The position numbers and the translations under genes are program-made. DNA of 64,000 nucleotides from Candidatus Roizmanbacteria bacterium RIFCSPLOWO2_02_FULL_40_13 (lineage in GTDB: Bacteria; Patescibacteriota; Microgenomatia; UBA1406; GWC2-37-13). Shown here piece by piece: positions 23,298-32,098 of this stretch. The notes under the pieces are model-generated. The model saw only the letters and a program-made list of their open reading frames with translations. It was not told the origin of the DNA and did not search any database. Each line of letters starts with the position of its first letter. The first letter of the stretch is position 1. The stretch lies in NCBI GenBank assembly GCA_001789965.1, contig MGBA01000001.1, forward strand, positions 62,001 through 126,000, given 5' to 3'.

Positions 23298-25529
23298 TTA
23301 TAGCGAAACCGCACTGTTTTCCTTAACTTTTTCTTCAAGGATGAGTTTGGCAATTTGGGAATCGATCTCTTCGCTTATAACGCGTTGCAGGTTGCGTGCA
23401 CCGAATTCAGGCTTATACGCGTTAGTAATAAGGTTTTTAAGGGTTTGATCCGACACCTCAACCTTTATTTTATGAAGTTTGTAGAGTCTATCCGAATTTT
23501 CCCTTATGATCTTCTTACCGAGATCAAATAAAGCGGTTTGATCAAACGCCTGATATCCGATAACTCCATCAAATCTGTTTAAAAACTCCGGGGAAAAAAG
23601 TTTGTTTTCAATAAGAAAGTCTGTAAGTTGTTCTTGCGAAATTTTATTCTTAAATAATTCAGTAGAAGCGGCGTTGGAGGTTGCGACAATAATGAGGTTT
23701 TTACAATCAACATGTTTCCCATATCCGTCGGCAAAATATCCCTCGTCCAATATAGTAAGAAAAATATTAGCGAGATCTTTATGCGCTTTTTCAATCTCAT
23801 CAAGTAAAAGTACTCCATAAGGAAGTTCCCGAATCTTTTCCGTAAGGAGGCCCGGGATTTGTTTATCGAGCGATCCTATCAGTTGGGGAATGTCTTCCTT
23901 GCTCTGATATGAAGACATATCAAAACGGATTAAATGATTGTCGTCTCCAAAAAAAATCTTGGAAAGAACTTTTGCGGTTTCCGTTTTCCCTACTCCGGTT
24001 GGTCCTAGAAATAAAAAAGAGGCAAGAGGTTTTTTCCGTTTACCTAGTTGCACAAAAGAACTTTGAAGAGTTTTTTCAATACTGTCAATAGCATACGGCT
24101 GATGAAGAATGGAAACCGAAAGGTCTTCCTTAAGACGGAGAAGTTTATTTTTCAATGCACCGTCAAGTTGGGTGGGAATATGAGTTTTTTCCGATATAAC
24201 CGCGTCAACAATTTGAGGGAGCACAATGACTTTTTCTCCACTCTTTTGGTATTTATGTTGGAGTGCATACACACAGGCCTCTTCGAGTAAATTAATTGCT
24301 TTTTCAGGAAACGGTATATGGGTTATGTAATAGTCACTTCTTTCTATGGTATTTGCGACAGTCTCATAAGGAATAATTACATTGTTCTTTTTTTCCAGAT
24401 CGACGACGAGATTGAGAAGAATTTCCATAGCATGAATTTTCGCAATTTCCTCAATGTCAATTTTCGTAAATATTCGACTAATCTTCTCGTTGGGAAAAAT
24501 AAATTTTTGATATAAAAAAGGAGTTGTGATGCCTACGACGTGCAGTTTTGACGTTTTCGCAAATTTTTCAAGCGGAATAGAAAGGTCTACTCTATCTTGG
24601 GTGGACGAAACAAAACGATCGAGATTTTCTATCAGTAAAATAATGTTTGTCGCCTCAGATGCTTCTTTAAACAATTCCTCTAAAAATAATTCACGTTTCT
24701 TTTGATCCGTTTGTTCACTTAAGACCCGTTCCGCATTGAGTTTAAGAATGCGTTTGTATGCAAGAAGATTATTGCTTTTACCCTCGTAAATTCTTTTTGA
24801 GAGGCTGTCAATAATCGCACGTTTTCCCACTCCTTCTTCACCAACAAGTACGACATTGCTTTCAGTATTTTTAATTAACACGCTTTCGATCGCCTCTATT
24901 TCTTTCGCTCTGTCTACGGCGCTATGTATTGTTATTTGATGTGAAGGTTCAGTTAGGTCGTCTGTGTACTGATCAAGTATGGGAGTGTATCCAAACGCCC
25001 AATCTCTTGCCAAAGGAGGAACGCTAAAAAGATTCTCCAATTTCCACCATTTTGTTTGTTTTAAACTTTTTTCATAATAAGAATCAAACCAATTCGTGGT
25101 TCCGATTCTTGAAGGTGGAAGCAAGCTATGGTCTTGGAGAAAGCGAATTTTGAATAACTCTTTTCGTTCTTCTTCCGATTTCACGAATCTACCTGCAACG
25201 AGAAGAAAGGGAAGAAGAAGAACAAATATAAGAACATTAACAGGGACAAATACAAGGTACGCCGTTTCGATTAAAAGAAAAAAAATAAGTATGGAAATCC
25301 TCATAAAAAAACCTAAAAATCGCGAAATCAAATTAAAGGCAAGCCGGTTTGACCATTCCTCAAATGAAAACCCCATACTGGTTTTTCTTCCGGTTAAATT
25401 CTTCCATGGTTTAAATAAAGTGGTAGCCAAAGCTGGAACAGAAAAAAAATACGGCAAAAATAAGAATACATTTACCAGTCCTTCGAAGAAGTTATGTATA
25501 AGTTTTTGAAGATCGCTTTCTTTCTTCAT
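23298..25529 (-). CDS. Membrane-anchored ClpC-like double AAA+ ATPase
   Basis: A 743-residue Clp/Hsp100-type unfoldase with unusual topology. Two hydrophobic regions (about 12-38 and 70-112) replace the usual ClpN domain. AAA module 1 has Walker A GEEGVGKRA (230-238) and Walker B ILLIENLD. Module 2 has GPTGVGKTET (about residue 500), VLLLDEIEKAH and VATSNAA. A D2-small domain ends the protein. No ClpP gene is in the window, so whether it feeds a protease or works alone is open. TATAAT lies 8 nt before the ATG. Confidence 0.9.
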   Translation of the reverse strand: MKKESDLQKLIHNFFEGLVNVFLFLPYFFSVPALATTLFKPWKNLTGRKTSMGFSFEEWSNRLAFNLISRFLGFFMRISILIFFLLIETAYLVFVPVNVLIFVLLLPFLLVAGRFVKSEEERKELFKIRFLQDHSLLPPSRIGTTNWFDSYYEKSLKQTKWWKLENLFSVPPLARDWAFGYTPILDQYTDDLTEPSHQITIHSAVDRAKEIEAIESVLIKNTESNVVLVGEEGVGKRAIIDSLSKRIYEGKSNNLLAYKRILKLNAERVLSEQTDQKKRELFLEELFKEASEATNIILLIENLDRFVSSTQDRVDLSIPLEKFAKTSKLHVVGITTPFLYQKFIFPNEKISRIFTKIDIEEIAKIHAMEILLNLVVDLEKKNNVIIPYETVANTIERSDYYITHIPFPEKAINLLEEACVYALQHKYQKSGEKVIVLPQIVDAVISEKTHIPTQLDGALKNKLLRLKEDLSVSILHQPYAIDSIEKTLQSSFVQLGKRKKPLASFLFLGPTGVGKTETAKVLSKIFFGDDNHLIRFDMSSYQSKEDIPQLIGSLDKQIPGLLTEKIRELPYGVLLLDEIEKAHKDLANIFLTILDEGYFADGYGKHVDCKNLIIVATSNAASTELFKNKISQEQLTDFLIENKLFSPEFLNRFDGVIGYQAFDQTALFDLGKKIIRENSDRLYKLHKIKVEVSDQTLKNLITNAYKPEFGARNLQRVISEEIDSQIAKLILEEKVKENSAVSL

Positions 25530-25593
25530 TTAATTTCATTATACATATACCTGTATGTTTATAAAATCAAACAATTTTTTAAAGAAATACCCC

Positions 25594-25621
25594 TTGACTT
25601 TTGAAAATAAATGAGTATAAA
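25594..25621 (+). promoter_or_regulatory. Promoter of the ATP-grasp/PP-loop/decarboxylase cassette
   Basis: TTGACT, 16-bp spacer, TATAAA. It ends 5 nt before the ATG of a 9-codon ORF and 31 nt before the ATG of the ATP-grasp gene. Confidence 0.6.
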
Positions 25622-25626
25622 AAAAC

Positions 25627-25656
25627 ATGCGATTGTTTTTACTATTTTTTAGATGA
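25627..25656 (+). CDS. Candidate 9-codon leader peptide coupled to the ATP-grasp gene
   Basis: The ORF reads MRLFLLFFR and stops with TGA, which overlaps the ATP-grasp start as ATGA. The -10 box is only 5 nt upstream, so ribosomes would meet this ATG first on a leaderless mRNA. The main gene has no ribosome-binding site (T-rich upstream), so it may depend on re-initiation after this ORF. The Leu/Phe content recalls attenuator peptides but no terminator follows. Chance cannot be excluded for so short an ORF. Confidence 0.35.
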   Translation: MRLFLLFFR

Positions 25657-28136
25657 AAAAGAAAAAGAAAGGAACCCCTTTCGTAAAGAATAAAACACCG
25701 ATTGAAACAAAAAATCAAAACGAACTTTCCGGCAAGACAATTCTTGTAGTAAACACTGGTTATATAAAAAAGAAATTTATATTTCAAAGATTAAGGAAGC
25801 TTGGTTTAACCATCCTCGTTCTCAATAAAGAAAAGAATTGGGCGCAGCCATACGTAGACGAGTGGATTTTAGTTGACACAGCAAATCACAGTGAATCAAT
25901 ACGTGCGTTTGAATCTTTTCTAACCAATAACCCAAAAGTAAAAATCGACGGCGTTGTTACATTCTGGGAAGACGACGTGCTTTTAACTGCAAAAATTGTT
26001 GATAAGTTTAATTTAATCGGCATCCCCTTTCATGTTGCAAAACAAGCGCGCAATAAATATCTTTTCAGAGAGTTTTGCAAAAAAAACGGAATACGTGCCC
26101 CCAAACACAGATTAATTCGCACCCTGCGAGATGTAAAAGAAATAATTGATGAATTTGAATTCCCGCTTGTTGTGAAGCCTGCATATGGGGCAAATAGTGC
26201 GTTCGTGGTAAAGGTTGAGACTCCAGAAGATCTAACTGACACGTATAATTATATCCGGAAAAACATTTCGACAAACACCGAGAGCGCGTTGTCAGACGGA
26301 CTTGATGTTTTTGTTGAGGAATATATCGATGGCGATGAGGTTGATATAGATATCTTAATTCAAAATGGCAAAATAAAGTTTTATTCTCTTTCAGACAATT
26401 ACATAACAACAGGCCCATTTTTTATAGAAACAGGACAATCAATTCCATCGAGTCTCCCTGATCTTAATCAACTAGAGCTCGTAAGTATGGCAGAAGAGAC
26501 CTTAGAGAAATTAGGAATTTTCAACGGCTGTATCCATTACGAGGCAAAGATTACGAAGAATGGTCCTGTTCCTCTCGAGGTGAACTTAAGGATGGGTGGA
26601 GATGAGGTTTGGTCATCGGTAAAAGGAGTTTGGGGTGCGGATCTCGTGGAAGGTGCGGCAAAAATAGCTTTAGGAGTTTATTTAAAGAATGACAAGCCCG
26701 CGCTACCCAAACGGTATATTGCGGGATTGTATTTTTTAACGGATTCTTCGGGAATTCTTTCAAAACAATTTGTAGATCAAGAAATCAAAAGAAAATCATA
26801 TCTTGTTGAGTTTCATTTTTTCAAACAGGTTGGAGAGCCTGTATTGGTGCCTCCTGAAGGATTCGACTACATAGGAGAGATTACTGTTTCTGGAGACAAT
26901 CTGATCGATGCGCAAGATAATCTCAAGGACGCGAAAAAATATTTCGATTTTGAAGTTGTGAAATTCAATTCGGAATCGGCAATGGGTAAAACATCACGAA
27001 AAAGCCGCTTCTCATCTGCCGTCCTTAATAAGGACCTCCTTCTTAGGGCGGCAAAAATAGAACATCTGCGGCGCGCAAACAGTGAAAATTTACGGAATCT
27101 TCATGTAGGGATTGCGTGCAACGTCTACGATAAAGACTCTTCAAGCGATGTAGAAATAGAGCTTACAAAAATAGGATCAGACATAAAAAAAGCTCTAATC
27201 GAGCGTGGATACAATGTCAAAGTCTTTGATTTTAATGACGCAAGTAAAGCCTTCCGAGAACTAAAAGAAAGCGACATAGACCTTGTATTTAATGTGTGTG
27301 AAAGGATTAATAACGCAAGTCTGCTTGAGCCCCATGCCGCAGCGCTTCTTGAGATCTTACAGATTCCTCATACTGGCTCAAATTATTTAACGCTTGGAAC
27401 ATGTATAGATAAGATCAAAGTTAAAAAAATTCTCAGACATCATGATATCCCTACTCCAAAATGGGACTACGCATATAGTCTGGATGATGAGATAGATGAT
27501 ACGTTGGAATATCCTTTAATTGTCAAACCGGCCAATAAAGATCATTCTATTGGTATAACTCAGGCTTCAGTGGCAACGAGCAAACGAGAACTGGAGAAAC
27601 AACTAAAGCATGTTATTGAGAATTTGGGAAGTCCTGCTCTTATCGAAGAGTATATTGAAGGGGACGAATATGACGTCACAATTTTAGGAAGCAGTGAAGA
27701 TGACTTTAAAGTTCTTCCCCTGGCAAGAACAATTTTCAACAACTTACCCGAAGGGTATTGGCACATCTATCCTTATGAGGCAAAGTGGAACGGAGAATCA
27801 AAAGCATACAGTAGGATCGTGACCCAACGGCCACCGAAAAACATCAGTAAAAGACTTGAAGCATTGATCACAGAGATCGCGCTGGACACATACAATATTC
27901 TCGAATGTCAAGATTACGGAAGAGTTGAGATTAAAATTGATAAAAATGGAAATCCTCATGTTTTAGAGCTTAATCCCAATCCTTCCCTGTCAGAAGATGG
28001 TTTTGTAACCCGTGCTGCACGATTGGTCCGGATGAATTATGGAGATCTGATAGAGGAAATAATCCGCCTTTCAGTGAGAAGATATAAAACCAAGTTTTCA
28101 CAATTTAAAAATCTAAATTACAACCTCAATTTTTAG
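25653..28136 (+). CDS. Tandem ATP-grasp ligase (carnosine-synthase-like + D-Ala-D-Ala-ligase-like)
   Basis: An 827-residue cytosolic protein with two complete ATP-grasp enzymes. Half 1 (about 28-430): a pre-ATP-grasp Rossmann domain, then FPLVVKPAYGANSAFVVKVE, VEEYIDGDEVDIDILI and a metal-binding EVNLRMGGDEVW. Half 2 (about 465-800): LHVGIACNVYDKDSSSD, IVKPANKDHSIGI, IEEYIEGDEYDVTILG and ELNPNPSLSEDGFV, as in D-Ala-D-Ala ligases. Each half should join a carboxylate to an amine with ATP, giving two peptide or pseudopeptide bonds. It begins a row with a MurL-like enzyme (4-bp gap) and a PLP decarboxylase. Substrates are unknown. Confidence 0.9.
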   Translation: MKKKKKGTPFVKNKTPIETKNQNELSGKTILVVNTGYIKKKFIFQRLRKLGLTILVLNKEKNWAQPYVDEWILVDTANHSESIRAFESFLTNNPKVKIDGVVTFWEDDVLLTAKIVDKFNLIGIPFHVAKQARNKYLFREFCKKNGIRAPKHRLIRTLRDVKEIIDEFEFPLVVKPAYGANSAFVVKVETPEDLTDTYNYIRKNISTNTESALSDGLDVFVEEYIDGDEVDIDILIQNGKIKFYSLSDNYITTGPFFIETGQSIPSSLPDLNQLELVSMAEETLEKLGIFNGCIHYEAKITKNGPVPLEVNLRMGGDEVWSSVKGVWGADLVEGAAKIALGVYLKNDKPALPKRYIAGLYFLTDSSGILSKQFVDQEIKRKSYLVEFHFFKQVGEPVLVPPEGFDYIGEITVSGDNLIDAQDNLKDAKKYFDFEVVKFNSESAMGKTSRKSRFSSAVLNKDLLLRAAKIEHLRRANSENLRNLHVGIACNVYDKDSSSDVEIELTKIGSDIKKALIERGYNVKVFDFNDASKAFRELKESDIDLVFNVCERINNASLLEPHAAALLEILQIPHTGSNYLTLGTCIDKIKVKKILRHHDIPTPKWDYAYSLDDEIDDTLEYPLIVKPANKDHSIGITQASVATSKRELEKQLKHVIENLGSPALIEEYIEGDEYDVTILGSSEDDFKVLPLARTIFNNLPEGYWHIYPYEAKWNGESKAYSRIVTQRPPKNISKRLEALITEIALDTYNILECQDYGRVEIKIDKNGNPHVLELNPNPSLSEDGFVTRAARLVRMNYGDLIEEIIRLSVRRYKTKFSQFKNLNYNLNF

Positions 28137-28140
28137 AAAG

Positions 28141-29535
28141 ATGTCACAGAGAGGAAAACGCCCGAAGAAACTTCTTGTTGATGCAAAAATTACATCTTCA
28201 GGAATCGATATCTACTTAAACAAAGATCGTTTTCCCATCAGATATCCAAAAAAAATCTGGAATGCATATCCCAAAGAAAAAAAAGAAATACTAAAAGATA
28301 CATTAGCTCATAGCTCAACATTCTACGTGCCCCAGATCTTAGGAATTTCCGAAATTTCGTATAAAACCTCAAGACCACTGGCGGAAAGTTTTTTTTACAA
28401 AAACGGAATTTACGATATTCCCTATTGCGCAAATGTAGATAAAAAATCTTCAACAGAATATCTGAAATTTTTCTTCAAAACTCAATATTTATTTGCAGAT
28501 GATCAAATAAAAACACCAAAGGAGATTTTATTCAAAAAAGAAAAAAAGAAGAAAAAGAAAAGAGCCGTTATCCCCTTCTCATTTGGCAAGGAAAGCATAC
28601 TTTCTTACTCTTTAGCTAAAGAACTAGGCCTCGAACCAATTTTAGTGAGTATTGTTGACCCCTCACATAAATATGAATATTTTCATAAAAAGCCACTCGT
28701 CGACGCTTTCAAGAAAAAAACAGGTGTAGATGTCCATATTATTGAATATAATCCGGGTTGGTTTTGGGAAGGAAGATACTGGAATATTTTTACCGAGTTA
28801 GGGTGGGGTTTACACGTTACCGAGTACGAAATACTTACGTTGCCTTTCATATCTTATTTTGACGCGGACTACGTCATCGTTGGCAACGAGCAATCATGCA
28901 AAGATACCTATATAGATAAAGAAGGAGTCTTTATTTATCGCGCAGGCTACGATCAATATAAAGATTGGACTCAACAGCAAGCGCTACTCTGTTCCCTCTT
29001 ATTGGGACGCAAAATCGAGGTGATGAGTCTTGTGGAGCCTTTATATGAAATAACAGAAACAAAAATTCTTCACGAGAGATACCCTGAAGTTGGAAAATAT
29101 CAGATGTCATGTTTTGCAGTTGACGAGGATTCAAAAAATGCAAGGTGGTGCCAAAATTGTTCTAAGTGTTCTTATTTTTTCCCTTTATTTACGGCCTTCA
29201 ATATCGATACAAAAAAGCTTGGATTTACAGAAAATCTCTTTGATAAAAAACACGCCAAACTTTATGAGGTTTTTTTTACGCGCAAAAAAGGTACTGCTTC
29301 TTACGGTTCACAAGGCGAGCTGGCTATAGCTTTTTATTTATCTATGAAAAATGGTAAAACCGGTTACAGCATCGACAGGTTTAAAAAAGAAATGTTGTTA
29401 AAATTTATGAAAAATAAAAAAGAATGGGATAAAGAATTCATGGGAATTCACCCGACTAAAAATATTCCTCCTGCTTTTAAAAACAAGATTATAAAAATAT
29501 ATGAAGACGAATTAAAGGGGCTTCGTTTACGTTAG
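28141..29535 (+). CDS. PP-loop ATP pyrophosphatase-like enzyme, MurL-like
   Basis: A 464-residue cytosolic protein. IPFSFGKESILSYSLAKELG matches the PP-loop SGGKDS of AMP-forming enzymes, with Gly-Gly-Lys-Asp changed to Phe-Gly-Lys-Glu. Downstream VIVGNEQSCKDT and a Cys cluster WCQNCSKCSYF resemble MurL, the enzyme that activates and epimerises the terminal L-Glu of UDP-MurNAc-L-Ala-L-Glu. Family knowledge suggests carboxylate adenylation; true MurL function is not shown. A QueC-like or other PP-loop role is the alternative. It lies 4 bp after the ATP-grasp gene and abuts the decarboxylase gene, so it is clearly one operon. Confidence 0.75.
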   Translation: MSQRGKRPKKLLVDAKITSSGIDIYLNKDRFPIRYPKKIWNAYPKEKKEILKDTLAHSSTFYVPQILGISEISYKTSRPLAESFFYKNGIYDIPYCANVDKKSSTEYLKFFFKTQYLFADDQIKTPKEILFKKEKKKKKKRAVIPFSFGKESILSYSLAKELGLEPILVSIVDPSHKYEYFHKKPLVDAFKKKTGVDVHIIEYNPGWFWEGRYWNIFTELGWGLHVTEYEILTLPFISYFDADYVIVGNEQSCKDTYIDKEGVFIYRAGYDQYKDWTQQQALLCSLLLGRKIEVMSLVEPLYEITETKILHERYPEVGKYQMSCFAVDEDSKNARWCQNCSKCSYFFPLFTAFNIDTKKLGFTENLFDKKHAKLYEVFFTRKKGTASYGSQGELAIAFYLSMKNGKTGYSIDRFKKEMLLKFMKNKKEWDKEFMGIHPTKNIPPAFKNKIIKIYEDELKGLRLR

Positions 29536-30846
29536 ATGCTTGCAAAGGATTTACAAAAGGTCGAGAGAAACATCGCAGCGATTCTTAATTCAAAAAAGAA
29601 AATCCCTGTTTTTAATCCCAGACCGTTGGTGCGAAATGTTCTTAAAAAAAGAGCAAGAATTCTTAAGACTGTGAAAAAACACAAAACACCATTTTTTTTA
29701 TACGACAAAACAGAACTCATAAAAAGCATTGACGACTTTAGAGAAATATTTAAGAAGCATGTTCCTTCTTCTGAAATCTATTACGCAATGAAAGCAAATC
29801 CCCATGAGTTTATTCTGAAGGATGTTGTGAGAAATGGTTTGGGGATCGATGCTTCGAGCGGGCACGAATTACAAAAAGCTTTAAAAATTGGAGCCGAAAG
29901 GATTCTTTTTACCGGACCAGGAAAAACAATAGATGAGTTGATGATTGCGTTAAAACACAATAGGAAAGTTGTTCTGAATATAGACAGCACGGGAGAAATC
30001 CGGAAGTTGAAAAGTCTTATCAAAAAAATCAAAAAAAAATTACAGGTTGGAATAAGAATTTCTACGTCAGATCATGGCAAATGGACTAAGTTTGGCATTC
30101 CTCTCCACGAGCTGTCTTCCATTTGGAAGGATTTAAAAAAAGACGACTTTTTACAACCAGAAGGAATTCAAGCTCATATGAGTTGGAATGAGACAGCTGA
30201 GCCTTACAAGAACATCATTTCTACAATTGCAAGATATCTTGACGATCACAAGGAACTTAAAAGAGAAATCAAGTTTATTGACTTAGGAGGAGGCTTCCTT
30301 CCACAAAAAATTGAAGGGCTTCATTCCTGGAGTTTAGTAAAGGGGCAAATTGCAAAAATTGCAGCAGAAGAAGTTGGAGAAACATCTACTCTTACCAGAA
30401 AACATTTCTTAAGTAAGGCGATTCCTCTTTCTAAATACGCAAGTGAGATAGGATCTGCAATTAAAAAACACTTAAGCGACCTCGGTTGCACGTATTACTT
30501 TGAGCCAGGAAGAATAATCTGCAATAACGCAATGCATATTGTTCTCCGCGTCGAGGATGTTAAAAACCCACACGCAGTAATTGCAGATGGCGGCACAAAC
30601 ATGATTGGCTGGGAGCGCTTCGAAGAAGAATATTTTCCCGTTGTGAATATTACACAGCCATCTCTACAAGAGAAAGAAGTCGTGATATATGGATCACTTT
30701 GTACGCCCCATGATATTTGGGGATATTTTTATCATGGCAAAAAAATAATCGAAAAAGATATTCTGGTGATTCCAAATCAAGGGGCGTATACTTATACGTA
30801 TGCACAAAACTTTATTAAACCAATTCCACAAGTTTTTGCACTTTAA
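29536..30846 (+). CDS. Fold-type III PLP-dependent amino-acid decarboxylase
   Basis: A 436-residue enzyme of the DAP/ornithine/arginine decarboxylase group. IYYAMKANPHEF holds the PLP lysine, IDLGGGF the phosphate loop, YFEPGRIICNN the EPGR motif, and GSLCTPHDI the catalytic Cys and Asp at the dimer interface. NQGAYTYTYAQNFI is the usual C-terminal block. The N-terminal 50 residues are an extra basic extension. The substrate could be DAP, ornithine, or a peptide-linked amino acid made by its neighbours. It starts on the base after the PP-loop gene stop. Confidence 0.92.
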   Translation: MLAKDLQKVERNIAAILNSKKKIPVFNPRPLVRNVLKKRARILKTVKKHKTPFFLYDKTELIKSIDDFREIFKKHVPSSEIYYAMKANPHEFILKDVVRNGLGIDASSGHELQKALKIGAERILFTGPGKTIDELMIALKHNRKVVLNIDSTGEIRKLKSLIKKIKKKLQVGIRISTSDHGKWTKFGIPLHELSSIWKDLKKDDFLQPEGIQAHMSWNETAEPYKNIISTIARYLDDHKELKREIKFIDLGGGFLPQKIEGLHSWSLVKGQIAKIAAEEVGETSTLTRKHFLSKAIPLSKYASEIGSAIKKHLSDLGCTYYFEPGRIICNNAMHIVLRVEDVKNPHAVIADGGTNMIGWERFEEEYFPVVNITQPSLQEKEVVIYGSLCTPHDIWGYFYHGKKIIEKDILVIPNQGAYTYTYAQNFIKPIPQVFAL

Positions 30847-30849
30847 TAC

Positions 30850-30880
30850 TTGACAAATTCTTGTGATTGTTTACTATAAA
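30850..30880 (+). promoter_or_regulatory. Promoter of the FemABX/BioF2-like gene
   Basis: TTGACA (30850-30855) followed by TACTATAAA (30872-30880); spacer 16 or 19 bp depending on which hexamer is used. It lies directly after the decarboxylase stop codon and gives the next gene its own transcript. Confidence 0.65.
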
Positions 30881-30910
30881 ATAAGCAATTAGTTTGTATA
30901 AAAAAATCAA

Positions 30911-31966
30911 GTGGCTTTACTAGATAAACAACAAAAATATAAAAAATTTCTGCAAACTTCAGAAGTAATCCCCGTACTAGAAATCCTCAGCAAAACGACT
31001 CAGCAACGTTTTCTTTATGGAGAAAATGGATTGTCAAAATTAATCCCCCGTCTCAAGTTCCGAATTCATACAGACGCCAGAGAATGTTTTGCGTTATGGA
31101 ATAAATTTAATACCGATAAATCACTCTTCGCCTTATGGGATTTTCGTACGGCCTTTCATGACGCTTGGGATGAAAAAAGATATTTTTTAACAATCTATAA
31201 CAATTCAGAACCAATCGGCTTGCTTCCACTAGCGTATGACGAGAAGGAAAAAGTATATGAATGGTACGGAACAGAATGGCAGGAAGAAAATAAATTTTAT
31301 CAGCGAGGAAAAAATCTGTTTCCTCTTTTATTTACCGTTATGCCCGCGCAGATAAAATGCAATTCAATAATTCCTTCAAGTATTGACGAAGACTACTCTC
31401 AAGAATTTATTCCTGACGATCCGCAGTTTTATATAGATATAACCAACCTAAAGAATGTGAACGAACTTTTTTCAACATTTAGCAAAAAGCACCGTTATAA
31501 CTTTAGGAGAGATTACATGCATATTTTAGAACAAAAACCGCAGGTCGAGTGGATCACTAGTCCAGCGGGACAAGTTAGAAGCCTTTTTACTATTAAAGAT
31601 CTTTCGATCAAACGATTTGGCGAGGCCGAGGATAAAAATTCATCTATGTTTAGACATGAAAAATATCTGGAGAGCTTCATTAATATTGTAAAAAATCAAG
31701 GCAAATATAAAACAAAAATGCTGGTTGTAAAAATACAAGGAAAAATAGTTGCTATTGATATGATTGCAATGTACGACAAAGGTTATTATTTACTACAGGG
31801 CGCAAGCGATCTTGGAAATTATTCAGGTCTGGGTAATTTTATATGCTATCTGGAGTTTGAGGACGCGATCAAAAATGGCTTTGAGGAAATCAATGCCCTT
31901 CAAGAAGATAATAATTGGAAACACCGATACTTTTCTTCCCGTCCCCTTCTTAAATTAAAGAAATAG
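30911..31966 (+). CDS. GNAT-fold acyltransferase, BioF2/FemABX-like
   Basis: A 351-residue soluble protein. FSKKHRYNFRRDYMHILEQ and the closing GLGNFICYLEFEDAIKNGFE plus NNWKHRYFSSRP are the pattern of Acetyltransf_6 (BioF2-like) proteins, relatives of FemABX enzymes that use aminoacyl-tRNA or acyl donors. The start is GTG at 30911; no ATG fits. It follows the ATP-grasp/PP-loop/decarboxylase genes in the same direction but has its own promoter. Acylation or aminoacylation of their product, or of cell-wall peptide, is an inference. Confidence 0.75.
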   Translation: MALLDKQQKYKKFLQTSEVIPVLEILSKTTQQRFLYGENGLSKLIPRLKFRIHTDARECFALWNKFNTDKSLFALWDFRTAFHDAWDEKRYFLTIYNNSEPIGLLPLAYDEKEKVYEWYGTEWQEENKFYQRGKNLFPLLFTVMPAQIKCNSIIPSSIDEDYSQEFIPDDPQFYIDITNLKNVNELFSTFSKKHRYNFRRDYMHILEQKPQVEWITSPAGQVRSLFTIKDLSIKRFGEAEDKNSSMFRHEKYLESFINIVKNQGKYKTKMLVVKIQGKIVAIDMIAMYDKGYYLLQGASDLGNYSGLGNFICYLEFEDAIKNGFEEINALQEDNNWKHRYFSSRPLLKLKK

Positions 31967-31970
31967 CGGT

Positions 31971-32010
31971 GGGTCAGCTGAGCTGACCGGTCACCAAGCT
32001 GAGCTTGGTG
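31971..32010 (-). repeat. Double-hairpin repeat, copy 1 (3' of tRNA-Val)
   Basis: A 40-bp unit of two dyads: GGTCAGCTGAGCTGACC and CACCAAGCTGAGCTTGGTG. The second dyad begins in the CCA end of tRNA-Val. It is 85% identical to copy 2 at 32099-32138, with paired changes that keep the stem. Confidence 0.85.
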
Positions 32011-32081
32011 GTCGCTAGAGGACTCGAACCTCTGACCTTTCGGATGTAAGCCGAGCGCTCTACCAACTGAGCTAAGCGACC
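32006..32081 (-). tRNA. tRNA-Val (anticodon TAC)
   Basis: Cloverleaf with acceptor GGTCGCT/AGCGACC, D arm GCTC-AGTTGGTA-GAGC, anticodon loop CTTACAT (anticodon TAC) and T arm CAGAG-GTTCGAGT-CCTCT region. Discriminator A73 is followed by encoded CCA, but this CCA is also part of the repeat hairpin downstream. The first pair of the anticodon stem (27-43) is a C-A mismatch. The body is 73 nt (32009-32081). Confidence 0.93.
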
Positions 32082-32098
32082 ATCATGACTTGCAGGGT

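Noticed and set aside
25096-25509. 137-residue plus-strand ORF
   Set aside because: Antisense to the N-terminus of the Clp-like ATPase, with no promoter or family resemblance; a shadow frame.
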